A stretch of 64,000 nt of DNA from a bacterium (GTDB lineage: Bacteria > Zixibacteria > MSB-5A5 > GN15 > FEB-12): positions 210,304 through 274,303 of the forward strand of contig JAHLKV010000004.1 of assembly GCA_020444475.1 (NCBI GenBank), written 5' to 3'. The position numbers were made by a program, and so were the translations under genes. This document shows positions 8,733 through 16,738 of this stretch, in pieces (position 1 is the stretch's first letter; the number at the start of each line of letters is the position of its first letter). The notes beneath the pieces are model-generated. The model had not been told where the DNA came from and did no database searches. It saw only the letters and a list, made by a program, of their open reading frames with translations.

Positions 8733-9206
8733 ATGAAAGTAGTTGTAGCAGCAGTTCTTATAGTGGCGCTGGTCGGCTGTTCCAGCGAATCGGAGCTTCA
8801 GACGCCGTTTATTCCCGGTCCCGGACAGGGGGTTGAGGGGATGGTGGTATTCTGGGAGGGAGACTTCATGCCTCTGATCCCGGAGAATCAGTCGCAGGGG
8901 AGACTTATCCCGGTTGAGCGAACGCTGGCGGTGTTCGAAGCAGCGAATTTCGACGACGTGGTTGGTAGTCCTTCGAACGGTGGGTTTTACAGCGAGGTGC
9001 ACACCAGGCTGGTGGCCATGACGACAAGCGACGAAGAGGGCAGGTATGACTTGTCGCTGGCGCCGGGTACATACTCGGTATTCGTTCTTGAGAACGGTTA
9101 CTACTATGCGAACGGTTCGGACGGTGAGGCTATTCAGCCCGTCACTGTCGAGAGAGACCGGATAAGCACGCTGAATATCGACATAACGTACGAAGCGACG
9201 TTTTAG
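8733..9206 (+). CDS. Small lipoprotein with a carboxypeptidase-regulatory-like beta domain
   Basis: A 157-residue lipoprotein. The signal peptide MKVVVAAVLIVALVGC ends in a lipobox (ALVGC). The start is fixed by GGAGGACGGATT before the ATG; eight additional in-frame codons upstream lack such support. The C-terminal part (VAMTTSDEEGRYDLSLAPGTYSVFV in overlapping pieces) is a typical transthyretin-like domain found in surface proteins. It probably follows the DUF481 gene functionally but is separated by 213 bp. Function unknown. Confidence 0.75.
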   Translation: MKVVVAAVLIVALVGCSSESELQTPFIPGPGQGVEGMVVFWEGDFMPLIPENQSQGRLIPVERTLAVFEAANFDDVVGSPSNGGFYSEVHTRLVAMTTSDEEGRYDLSLAPGTYSVFVLENGYYYANGSDGEAIQPVTVERDRISTLNIDITYEATF

Positions 9207-9640
9207 TCTGACTCTAGCATTCTTCTCATTCCACGGCAACAGTGGAGCGGCAGTTTAGTCGCGTGAATCGTCCCGTGCGAGTCACTATCTGTGAAACGCA
9301 ATGGACAGATCGTACTTCTTGATCCCGGGGATCGGGGGTAAGCTGCAAGCCGACACCCCCCGGTTCCTTTTTTTGTCCGTTCGCATTCGCTAACCGTAAT
9401 CTAACAATCATCTAATCATGGTTCCGGGGAGTCATCTTCGGGCTGACGCACTCCGCGAAGCGGCCTGTGCAGCGGCCGGGGAGAAGTTAGACATGTTTGG
9501 CTATCTTTCCGTCTCCCTGCAACTTCCGCACATGGCCCGGCGGGCGTGAGGGGGGCGACGAACGAGCGCTCCGGAAAACAAGGTAGCCCGAGGCAGTGTT
9601 AGCGAGGGCGCCGGGGGTATCGGCTGCGGGTGTGGGTGTA
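9207..9640. other. Intergenic region before the GAK operon
   Basis: No convincing coding sequence. It holds a terminator for the lipoprotein gene near its left end and a GC-rich stretch (9440-9480) with short inverted GGCC repeats that could be structured RNA, but I recognise no RNA family. Confidence 0.6.
9333..9374 (+). terminator. Rho-independent terminator
   Basis: CGGGGGT and ACCCCCCG pair across a loop of about 15 nt and are followed after GTTCC by seven T residues. Confidence 0.75.
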
Positions 9641-9669
9641 TTGACATATCTTACGGCAGGCGTTATTGT
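9641..9669 (+). promoter_or_regulatory. Sigma-70-like promoter of the GAK operon
   Basis: A perfect TTGACA -35 is separated by 17 bp from TATTGT (4 of 6 to consensus). The predicted start of transcription near 9676 is about 20 nt before the first gene. Confidence 0.7.
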
Positions 9670-9699
9670 TTTGACCCCCTGTAGAAGTAAAGGATGAGC

Positions 9700-10866
9700 A
9701 TGGCAGCATCGGGTTCGTCTGAGCACGCAACAAAACCGGCATTATCTCGGGTCATGGCCGAGGAGATTACCGATCTGGATCAGGCGGCGTATCTTCGAGT
9801 GGTAACCACCGAGCTTACCGCGGAGCAGCGTCGTCGGATCGCCACGCCGACGCGTGTTTACCCGCGGCAGACGTGCATCCTGGGACTTCACTGGCACTCG
9901 GAGTTCATCCCGCTTGACCTGGTGGTGGAGCGTATTCGCGCGACCTTTCCGAACAGCACCGATGAGCTGATCATACCGACCGATCACAACAAGCTCAATG
10001 TTCTTAACGGGTATGCCGGCGCCGAGGTGGACTGCTATTCGCGCGAGTTCGAGACGAAGGTGCAGCTGCTGGTGCATTTCGAGGAGTCACGCGTGACGGA
10101 GGCGACCGTGTTCAGGAACATGTTGTCGCACACCTTCCGGTACCGCTCGAGCCAGTTGTACGAGTTTATCGATACGATTCTGGAGTCGAAGTATGAGGAT
10201 CGTCTGCAGGAGGCGGCCGCGGAGACCGGTGCCGACGACGAGTTGATAGCGTTCGTACGAACGGGAACGCGGAAGCTGAAGCGGATGATTGACACGAACT
10301 ACTCGATCACGCCACCGGAGATGCTTCGCAACAAAATCATCAAGTACTATTTCGACACGCTTCGCGATCACTACGAGAGTCGCTATATCAACCGGGCGCA
10401 GATCTTCCTTCAGGCGATCAAGCGGATAGTCAAGCGGCATTTCTCCTTTACGCACTTTTACGAGACGCAGGAGATAATCGAAGAGGTGCGGCTGCTCGGT
10501 GGGTGCATCGTGGTGCCGCACCCGGAGCAGTTCTGGCCGATACTTCTGGCGGACTACGATCTTGACGGGTACGAAGTGTGGAATCCGCAGTCGCGGGAGT
10601 ACACGGATTTTCTGATCAACGTGGTAGTGCGTAAGAATCGGCGTCTCCATTCCGGGGAGCGTCCCCTCCTGATTACGATGGGTGATGATTGTCATATGGG
10701 GGAAAAGGCGAAAGAGCCGCAATATCAGGACACGGAGAAGGCGTCGCGCGAAATCGGCGTGCAGCCGGCGTGGGACGATCTGGCGGTGCGGAAGAGCCTG
10801 ATCCTCGCGAATATCGACCGTCGCCGCGTAATCGATGAATACAGAAGCAGACTTCGCTCATCCTAA
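9700..10866 (+). CDS. PHP-domain-like phosphoesterase, first gene of the GAK operon
   Basis: A 388-residue cytoplasmic protein. Metal-ligand motifs of the PHP (polymerase and histidinol phosphatase) fold appear in order: HWHSE (H64, H66), PTDHN (D95, H96), a VHFEES histidine near 126, PHPEQ (H274) and DDCHMG (D330, H332). This predicts a metal-dependent phosphoesterase or phosphatase. About 130 helical residues lie between motifs three and four, more than usual for PHP. ATG 9700 is preferred to the in-frame ATG at 9694 because AAAGG sits six bases before it. It is 19 bp from the first amphi-Trp gene and shares the operon promoter. It is not, to my knowledge, among the named core GAK genes. 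Confidence 0.75.
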   Translation: MAASGSSEHATKPALSRVMAEEITDLDQAAYLRVVTTELTAEQRRRIATPTRVYPRQTCILGLHWHSEFIPLDLVVERIRATFPNSTDELIIPTDHNKLNVLNGYAGAEVDCYSREFETKVQLLVHFEESRVTEATVFRNMLSHTFRYRSSQLYEFIDTILESKYEDRLQEAAAETGADDELIAFVRTGTRKLKRMIDTNYSITPPEMLRNKIIKYYFDTLRDHYESRYINRAQIFLQAIKRIVKRHFSFTHFYETQEIIEEVRLLGGCIVVPHPEQFWPILLADYDLDGYEVWNPQSREYTDFLINVVVRKNRRLHSGERPLLITMGDDCHMGEKAKEPQYQDTEKASREIGVQPAWDDLAVRKSLILANIDRRRVIDEYRSRLRSS

Positions 10867-10885
10867 ATAAAGGACTGGTAATTGC

Positions 10886-11173
10886 ATGCCTACGGAAACC
10901 GATGAGTTCAAGCACGAATCGTTGCAGGACTGCGAGTCGATCGTCAAGTACCTTTCGGCGATCAGCGACGGCTTCCAGAACGGTCAGTTGATGCTGGCCA
11001 ACGGTGACGACCGAGAGATGGTGATTCGACCGACCGGATTGTTGAAGCTGGACTTGAAAGCTCGTCGCAAGGACGGCCGGATCAAGTTATCGGTGAAGGT
11101 GAGTTGGAAAGAGCAGGGGCCGCAGGAAGAGATCGACGCTACCCCGCTGACGATTGCTCACGGCAACGATTGA
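10886..11173 (+). CDS. Amphi-Trp domain protein (GAK system), first copy
   Basis: A 95-residue protein consisting of one amphi-Trp domain. It shows ESLQDCESIVKYLSAISDGF, the NGQLML strand, then amphipathic beta-strands ending in the characteristic tryptophan (KVSWKEQ). The family is defined computationally by co-occurrence with the ATP-grasp and HprK-related proteins encoded just downstream. Its role is unknown; a carrier, scaffold or modification target is plausible. AAAGGA precedes the start by ten bases. Confidence 0.85.
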   Translation: MPTETDEFKHESLQDCESIVKYLSAISDGFQNGQLMLANGDDREMVIRPTGLLKLDLKARRKDGRIKLSVKVSWKEQGPQEEIDATPLTIAHGND

Positions 11174-11182
11174 GGATAGTGC

Positions 11183-12826
11183 GTGCCGTATCGCGCCGAA
11201 GTAGATGAGAACCTTCGCTTCCTGATTCTGGAAGTGCGTGGTCAGATAGAAGGATCGCAGCGGCTTCTTCAGAAGCCGGGCAGCATCTCCGTGGAGTCTT
11301 TCTCCGCTCGGGATGACTATATCGATAATCTGAAGGGGGTTATCGAGAGCAAGAGCTTCTCGCAGATTTTCCACGTCACCGACTCGGACAAATCGACCGT
11401 CGACCTGATGAAGTCGGTGCTGACGATTACCAGCAATCTCGAGCGAATCGCCGATCATGCGGTGAATATCGTCGGTCAGACGCAGCACTATCACGATCCT
11501 TCGTTCATCACGCGGTACGATGTCGCGCCGCTGTACAACGAGATCTACGCGGCGATCGATTTGATTTACGATACGACGTTCAGTCGGGATATCAAGTCGG
11601 CGCTGAAGATCTGTCGAAGCGAGTTTGCGATCGACGATTTGTATCGCGAGGCGTTTCAGCGCATCCTCGAGCAGCTTCGCGACGGAAAAAACACCGAAGA
11701 TCTCCTGACGACGATATTCATTTTCCGCTATCTCGAGCGGATAGGAGACAGCCTGCTCAATATCGGTGAAGCGGTTATCTCGGCCGCGGTGGGAGAGAAG
11801 CTGAAGATTCACCAGTACCGGGCGCTGGAAGAGACGCTTCACGATCTGCAGATCACCGCTCCCCTGTCGGATTTTGCGCTGAAGTCGATTTGGGAGACGC
11901 GCTCGGGCTGCCGTATCGCGCGGATCGAGAACAAGAACGGTGGGGAGTTGTCCCGCAGTGCGATCTTCAAAGAAGGGCGCCTCAAGAAGCTTCAGGAAGA
12001 GCGGGACAATATCGGGCGCTGGCAGCAGCTGATGCCCGGTTTGCCGCCGCAGGTGTTTGGTTTCCAGCGGATGGGAGAGAACGGCCTGCTCTTGCTGGAG
12101 TACTGTGCGGGACGAACGATCAAGGAGCTACTGCTGAACGGGACGAAAGCCGAGATCAGAAGCTCTCTGACGCGATTGACCGATACCCTTCGCACGATCT
12201 GGCTGAAAACCCGGAAACCGATCCGATCGAACGCCAACCATTTCGCGCAATTGTTGTCGCGGATGGAAGATGTGCACAAAGTGCATCCGCACTACAACCA
12301 GTATCCGGGGGATCAGATCGGCGCGGTCGAAGCGCACTCGCTGAACCGGCTGGTGGAGAAGGCGATCCCGATCGAGTCGACGCTCGACGCATCGTTTACG
12401 GTGTTCATCCACGGCGATCTCAATGTCGACAACGTGATTTACGATGGGGTCGAAGACCGGGTGCATTTTATCGATCTGCACCGTTCCACCGAGACGGATT
12501 TCGTGCAGGATGTGGCGGTGTTTATCGTGTCGATTTTCCGGCTGTTCGTCGACGATCCGCAGGTGCGGACGCGACTGGATGCGGCGGCTACGGCATTTTA
12601 CGAGTTTGCCCGTGATTTTGCGCGGGAGCAGGGCGACCCGACATTCGATGCGCGCCTGACGCTGGGGTTGATTCGTTCGTTTGTGACGTCGACCCGTTTC
12701 GAGTTGGAGGAGGAATTTGCGAAGGCGATGTACCTTCGGGCGATTTTCCTTCTCGAAAAGATGCTGGGACATGAGGGGCGGCCGTGGGAGGATTTTGCGG
12801 TTCCACGGCAGGCGCTCGTACACTAA
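11183..12826 (+). CDS. PhoU-like / APH-kinase fusion protein (GAK system)
   Basis: A 547-residue two-domain protein. Residues 1 to about 215 form a PhoU-like helical domain with repeated EROADHAVNIxxx-type motifs seen as LERIADHAVNIVGQ and later LERIGDSLLNIGEAV. Residues about 240-530 form an aminoglycoside-phosphotransferase-type kinase fold with the catalytic loop VFIHGDLNVDNVIYD (HGDLNxxN) and the metal-binding FIDLHRS (D of the DFG-like motif). PhoU domains sense or bind phosphate or metals; APH kinases phosphorylate small molecules. The GTG start lies 9 bp after the amphi-Trp stop with GAGGAT before it. Confidence 0.85.
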   Translation: MPYRAEVDENLRFLILEVRGQIEGSQRLLQKPGSISVESFSARDDYIDNLKGVIESKSFSQIFHVTDSDKSTVDLMKSVLTITSNLERIADHAVNIVGQTQHYHDPSFITRYDVAPLYNEIYAAIDLIYDTTFSRDIKSALKICRSEFAIDDLYREAFQRILEQLRDGKNTEDLLTTIFIFRYLERIGDSLLNIGEAVISAAVGEKLKIHQYRALEETLHDLQITAPLSDFALKSIWETRSGCRIARIENKNGGELSRSAIFKEGRLKKLQEERDNIGRWQQLMPGLPPQVFGFQRMGENGLLLLEYCAGRTIKELLLNGTKAEIRSSLTRLTDTLRTIWLKTRKPIRSNANHFAQLLSRMEDVHKVHPHYNQYPGDQIGAVEAHSLNRLVEKAIPIESTLDASFTVFIHGDLNVDNVIYDGVEDRVHFIDLHRSTETDFVQDVAVFIVSIFRLFVDDPQVRTRLDAAATAFYEFARDFAREQGDPTFDARLTLGLIRSFVTSTRFELEEEFAKAMYLRAIFLLEKMLGHEGRPWEDFAVPRQALVH

Positions 12827-12853
12827 CGGAACAACAGAAGATATCGATACATC

Positions 12854-13747
12854 ATGAGCACTACACACGGGAAGAAGGTCGGCGTGATCGGCCGCCAGGA
12901 CGGTTGGTCGTCGCGGCGACTGGCCGACGCGTTCGAGAAGCGGACGGGACATTACTGCCTGATTGAGATGGACAGTCTGGTGTTCGATCTGGAGCGGGGC
13001 GAAGTTCGGCATGGAGAGACGAAACTCAACGAACTCGATGCTCTGGTGGTGAAGAAAATCGGGGCGGCCTATTCGCCTGATCTGCTGGACCGGATGGAGA
13101 TTCTCCGGTTCCTGCGCCGTCGCGGTGTTACGATATTCTCGGAGCCGGAGAGCATGATCAAGGCTATGGATCGTATCAGCTGTACGGTCACGCTTCGGCT
13201 GGGTGAGATTCCCATCCCACCGACGGTGATTACCGAAGACGTATCGGAGGCGGTGGAAGCGATCGAACGATTCGGCAAAGCGGTGCTCAAGCCGATCTAC
13301 ACCTCGAAGGCGCGCGGGATGGTCGTGGTCGAAGCGGGCAACGGCGTACGGAAGTCGGTCGACGAGTTTCAGGGCAACGGTAACCCGATTATTTACATCC
13401 AGAAGATGGTACCGCTGCCGGGTCGCGATCTGGGCCTGGTCTTTCTCGGCGGAGAGTATGTGGGGACGTACGCGCGGGTAGGGAGTGGGGGATCGTGGAA
13501 CACGACCACACACTCGGGCGGCAAGTACCAGCCGCACGATCCGTCAGACGAGCTAATCGACCTCGCCCACCGCGCACAGGAACTGTTTTCGCTGGCGTTT
13601 ACGTGTGTGGATGTAGCAGAGACACCGGACGGTCCGGTGGTGTTCGAGGTCTCGGCGTTTGGTGGTTTTCGGGGACTGCTGGAGGCGCGGGGAATCGACG
13701 CCGCCGAGCTGTATGCCGACTACGTTCTCAGGCAGCTGGAGGCGTGA
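12854..13747 (+). CDS. ATP-grasp enzyme, GAK system
   Basis: A 297-residue RimK-like ATP-grasp ligase. Such enzymes couple a carboxylate to an amine or thiol through an acylphosphate. Visible features are the N-terminal GVIGRQDGWSSRRL fold, DRISCTVTLRLGEIPIPPT, the ATP lysine in AVLKPIYTSKARGM, and the metal-binding end VFEVSAFGGFRGL. Its substrate is unknown. It ends with a GTGA overlap with the kinase gene, so the two products are probably made together. Confidence 0.88.
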   Translation: MSTTHGKKVGVIGRQDGWSSRRLADAFEKRTGHYCLIEMDSLVFDLERGEVRHGETKLNELDALVVKKIGAAYSPDLLDRMEILRFLRRRGVTIFSEPESMIKAMDRISCTVTLRLGEIPIPPTVITEDVSEAVEAIERFGKAVLKPIYTSKARGMVVVEAGNGVRKSVDEFQGNGNPIIYIQKMVPLPGRDLGLVFLGGEYVGTYARVGSGGSWNTTTHSGGKYQPHDPSDELIDLAHRAQELFSLAFTCVDVAETPDGPVVFEVSAFGGFRGLLEARGIDAAELYADYVLRQLEA

Positions 13748-14871
13748 TCCGTTGCGACACGATCAGAACCATGCCCACCGTCCTCGAACTCACTTCACAA
13801 CTGCGGCGCGACTTCGCCCCCTCGCACGAATTGGCCCTTCGGTTCGGTTCGCACGCTATTTCAGTCAAGACTAATTCCTCGGCACTGCGCCAACGGCTGT
13901 CCGACTACTTCCAGCAGTTTCACGGCGACGCTTCCGTGCCGCCCGAGATAGAGATCGTGGCGCTGGAGGGAAGCGTGCCGAAGATCGGTGAGGAATTCAC
14001 GATCAAGACGCCCGATCCGGGAAAGACGAAGATCAAGGAGGAGTTCCTGGACTGCGCTGACGGCCGGATCGTTCGCAAGCGACTGACCGGAATGATGCTG
14101 CTGTTCGGCAATGGAATCAACGTGGCGGTGGGGCCCTGTGAGGCGAACGACAACCAGGTGGTCAATTTCATCAACAATCGGTATATCGAGCACCTGCTGC
14201 TGAAAGGCTGTTTATTGGGGCATGCGGCGGGGGTGGTGTACGACGGCTGCGGACTGGCGCTGGCGGGATTTTCGGGGATGGGAAAGTCGACGCTGGCGCT
14301 GCACCTGATGAGCCGGGATCTTTGTTTCGTGAGCAACGATCGCCTGCTCGTCTGCAGTAACACCGACGCGCCCCTGATGCACGGGGTACCGAAACAGCCG
14401 CGGATAAACCCGGGCACGGCGATGCATAACCCGGATCTCCGTCAGATACTTCCCGCCGAAGTCCGCAGCCGGCTTTCAGCCATGTCAACCGATGAGCTTT
14501 GGGAGCTGGAGCAGAAGTATGACGTGATGATCGATGATACCTACGGCGAGGACCGGTTCGTGCTGGAAGCACCGATGAACGCGCTGGTGATCCTCAACTG
14601 GCAGCGTACCGGCAAGCCGACCGATTTCGATGAGGTGGATCCCGGTGAGCGGCGTGACTTACTGGCGGCGTTTGTGAAGGATCCGGGTCTGTTTTTCGAT
14701 CCGCCTCCGGATGTGGACGTTGATCTTTCGCAGGAACGGTATCTCGAGGTCCTGTCGTATTGCCGGGTATTCGAAGTGACGGGCGGTGTGGATTTCGAGA
14801 CCGCGGCCGATCATTGCATGCGGGTGCTTCGAGAAGCAGCATCGGCGCACACCCGGGAGCGCTCATCGTGA
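13744..14871 (+). CDS. HprK-related kinase (GAK system)
   Basis: Distant relative of HPr kinase/phosphorylase. Counting from an internal ATG at 13771, the Walker A P-loop GFSGMGKST falls at residues 166-174, preceded by LGHAAGVV, which recalls the HprK active-site histidine strand, and followed by a FVSNDRLLV strand with the metal-binding aspartate. The GTG start overlaps the ATP-grasp stop in GTGA; the ATG at 13771 is the alternative (366 residues). HprK family enzymes phosphorylate serine on a small protein, so an amphi-Trp protein is a candidate substrate. It overlaps the CofD-like gene by four bases. Confidence 0.85.
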   Translation: MIRCDTIRTMPTVLELTSQLRRDFAPSHELALRFGSHAISVKTNSSALRQRLSDYFQQFHGDASVPPEIEIVALEGSVPKIGEEFTIKTPDPGKTKIKEEFLDCADGRIVRKRLTGMMLLFGNGINVAVGPCEANDNQVVNFINNRYIEHLLLKGCLLGHAAGVVYDGCGLALAGFSGMGKSTLALHLMSRDLCFVSNDRLLVCSNTDAPLMHGVPKQPRINPGTAMHNPDLRQILPAEVRSRLSAMSTDELWELEQKYDVMIDDTYGEDRFVLEAPMNALVILNWQRTGKPTDFDEVDPGERRDLLAAFVKDPGLFFDPPPDVDVDLSQERYLEVLSYCRVFEVTGGVDFETAADHCMRVLREAASAHTRERSS

Positions 14872-16073
14872 ATGATGGTGTGCATGAAAAGATTCCTATT
14901 ACGCGGTTGGTGACGGTTCCCGACGAGTTGAAGCTGGAGCGGTACCGTCGGGCGCCTGAAGTCGGGCCGAGGCTGCTGTTTTTCAGCGGCGGCACGGCGC
15001 TCAACGACCTGAGCCACCGCCTGACCGAGTACACGCACAATTCGATTCACCTGGTGACGCCGTTCGATTCGGGCGGCAGTTCGGCGAAGCTTCGCGACGC
15101 ATTCGGTATGCTGTCGGTCGGTGATATGCGCAGCCGCATGATGGCGCTGGCGAACCGGACGGTGACCGGACATCCGGAGATCTATCGATTGTTTGCGTAT
15201 CGTCTGCCGCGTGACAACGATGCAGATGCGCTGGCGGACGAGCTCGACGCACTGGTGAGCGGCGACCACGAATTGGTTGCGGCAGTGCCGGATCCGATGC
15301 GGAAGATCATTCGCAGTCATCTGCGTTTTTTTCAGGCGGCGATGCCTTCGGCGTTCGACTTGCGGAGCGCCAGCGTAGGTAATCTCATCCTGGCCGGCGG
15401 GTACTTGAACAACGAGCGGCATATCGATCCGGTGATATACATGTTTTCGAAGCTGGTCGAGGTGCTGGGGACGGTGCGAACGACCACCAGTGAGTTCCTC
15501 CATCTGGCAGCCCGCCTGACCGACGGTTCGGTGGTGGTGGGACAGCGCAATGTGACCGGCAAGGAAGTGCCGCCGATAAAAGCACCGGTCGAGGAGTTGT
15601 TCCTGACTTCGGATATAAGCAATCCGTCCCCGGTGCGGCCGGCGGTGCGCGACAAAGTGCGGGAATTGATCGGCCAGGCTGAGTTGATCTGCTTTCCGAT
15701 GGGGAGCTTCTATTCGAGCGTGCTCGCGAATCTTCTTCCGGAGGGAGTAGTCGCGGCGATCGGAGAGAATCACTGCCCGAAGGTGTTTATTCCGAACACG
15801 GGAGTGGATCCCGAACAGATCGGGATGTCGCCCGCGGATTCGGTGGCTGTGCTGCAGCGGTATCTTCGCAGCAGTGACAAGGGAACCGTCTCACCGGACG
15901 GGTTGAGTCTGGTCGTACTGGACTCGGATCACCGGCACTATCATGGAGCCGTCGACACCGAAGCTATTCGCAGGCTGGGTGTGCAGGTGGTAGAGGCGCC
16001 GCTCGTTTCGGAGCGAAGTCGACCGTTGATAGACTCCGAACTGCTGCTGCCGGTGTTGCTCTCGCTGGTGTGA
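14868..16073 (+). CDS. CofD-related protein, GAK system
   Basis: A 401-residue member of the CofD/YvcK superfamily, whose archetype transfers a phospholactate group in F420 biosynthesis. The signature LLFFSGGTALNDLS at about residue 40 and VTPFDSGGSSAKLRDAFG are the nucleotide/phosphosugar-binding loops; GDMRSRMMALAN follows. The GTG start overlaps the kinase stop by four bases (GTGA); a longer frame upstream lies wholly inside the kinase gene and is rejected. Substrate unknown. Confidence 0.88.
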   Translation: MNDGVHEKIPITRLVTVPDELKLERYRRAPEVGPRLLFFSGGTALNDLSHRLTEYTHNSIHLVTPFDSGGSSAKLRDAFGMLSVGDMRSRMMALANRTVTGHPEIYRLFAYRLPRDNDADALADELDALVSGDHELVAAVPDPMRKIIRSHLRFFQAAMPSAFDLRSASVGNLILAGGYLNNERHIDPVIYMFSKLVEVLGTVRTTTSEFLHLAARLTDGSVVVGQRNVTGKEVPPIKAPVEELFLTSDISNPSPVRPAVRDKVRELIGQAELICFPMGSFYSSVLANLLPEGVVAAIGENHCPKVFIPNTGVDPEQIGMSPADSVAVLQRYLRSSDKGTVSPDGLSLVVLDSDHRHYHGAVDTEAIRRLGVQVVEAPLVSERSRPLIDSELLLPVLLSLV

Positions 16074-16141
16074 CCCACGAGACGTTGTAACGACGGAAGT
16101 ATATTGAAGTATAGCGATAGACATAAATCGTGGAGGTAGTC

Positions 16142-16486
16142 ATGTCGAAGAATGAGATCACGTTTAAGGGTCGGCTGGAGAAGAAGCAGGCCCTCGAGTA
16201 TCTGACCGAGCTTGTGAACGGGATGGCGAGCGGCCAGGTGTTTGTGCAGAACGGGGACCGGTATGTCTCGCTGACGCCGGGGCGGCTGGTTGATGTCGAG
16301 ATCGAGGCCGTCGAGAAGAAGGGCAAAGAGAAGCTCTCGATCGAGCTGTCGTGGGGCATAGAGAGTGAGCCGGAGCTGGACAGTTCCCTGAAGATTACCA
16401 CGTCGGAGCCGGAAGTCCGGGTCGAAGAAGAGGTTGAGGAAGCCTCGGAAGAGGCATCCGAAGAGCAACAGTCCAAAACGGAATAG
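16142..16486 (+). CDS. Second amphi-Trp domain protein with acidic tail
   Basis: A 114-residue protein. The first 80 residues are an amphi-Trp domain (KKQALEYLTELVNGMASG, QVFVQNGD, ending IELSWGIES). The last 30 residues are strongly acidic (repeated EEVEEASEE). The ATG is preceded by GGAGGT; an in-frame GTG at 16130 would lie on that site and is rejected. It follows the CofD-like gene by 68 bp and closes the operon. It is a divergent paralogue of the first amphi-Trp copy, which lacks the tail. Confidence 0.85.
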   Translation: MSKNEITFKGRLEKKQALEYLTELVNGMASGQVFVQNGDRYVSLTPGRLVDVEIEAVEKKGKEKLSIELSWGIESEPELDSSLKITTSEPEVRVEEEVEEASEEASEEQQSKTE

Positions 16487-16510
16487 TCTCTCAACGACAG
16501 GGACATACAG

Positions 16511-16544
16511 GCGCCGTCGGGGTGAAGGCCGACGGCGCTTTTTT
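16511..16544 (+). terminator. Terminator of the GAK operon
   Basis: GCGCCGTCGG and CCGACGGCGC form a 10-bp perfect stem followed by six T residues. Confidence 0.93.
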
Positions 16545-16624
16545 GTGCTCCGCTCCCGGCCGTGGTGGTCTGTTTGCGGCTAATGTTAGAATACCGTGCG
16601 ACAGGATTTCCGCGTGTTTAGGAT

Positions 16625-16653
16625 TTGACTAAATGGACTGACGATGCTATGTT
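16625..16653 (+). promoter_or_regulatory. Sigma-70-like promoter of the lectin-repeat gene
   Basis: TTGACT, 17 bp, TATGTT in a locally AT-rich stretch. Predicted transcript leader is about 80 nt and includes GGGAGGG just before the start codon. Confidence 0.6.
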
Positions 16654-16738
16654 TGAGTATACAGCACGGGGACGTTCTTCTTAGAGACACCAAAAGAGAC
16701 CGATTTTCTTCTTTTCCTCATTTCCTAGGGAGGGAACC

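Noticed and set aside
12128-13537. Long minus-strand open frame opposite the PhoU-APH and ATP-grasp genes
   Set aside because: Its translation is rich in R, H and Q with no domains, and the plus-strand genes have clear motifs.
14811-15773. Long minus-strand open frame opposite the CofD-like gene
   Set aside because: It has the same artefactual composition; the CofD motif is on the plus strand.
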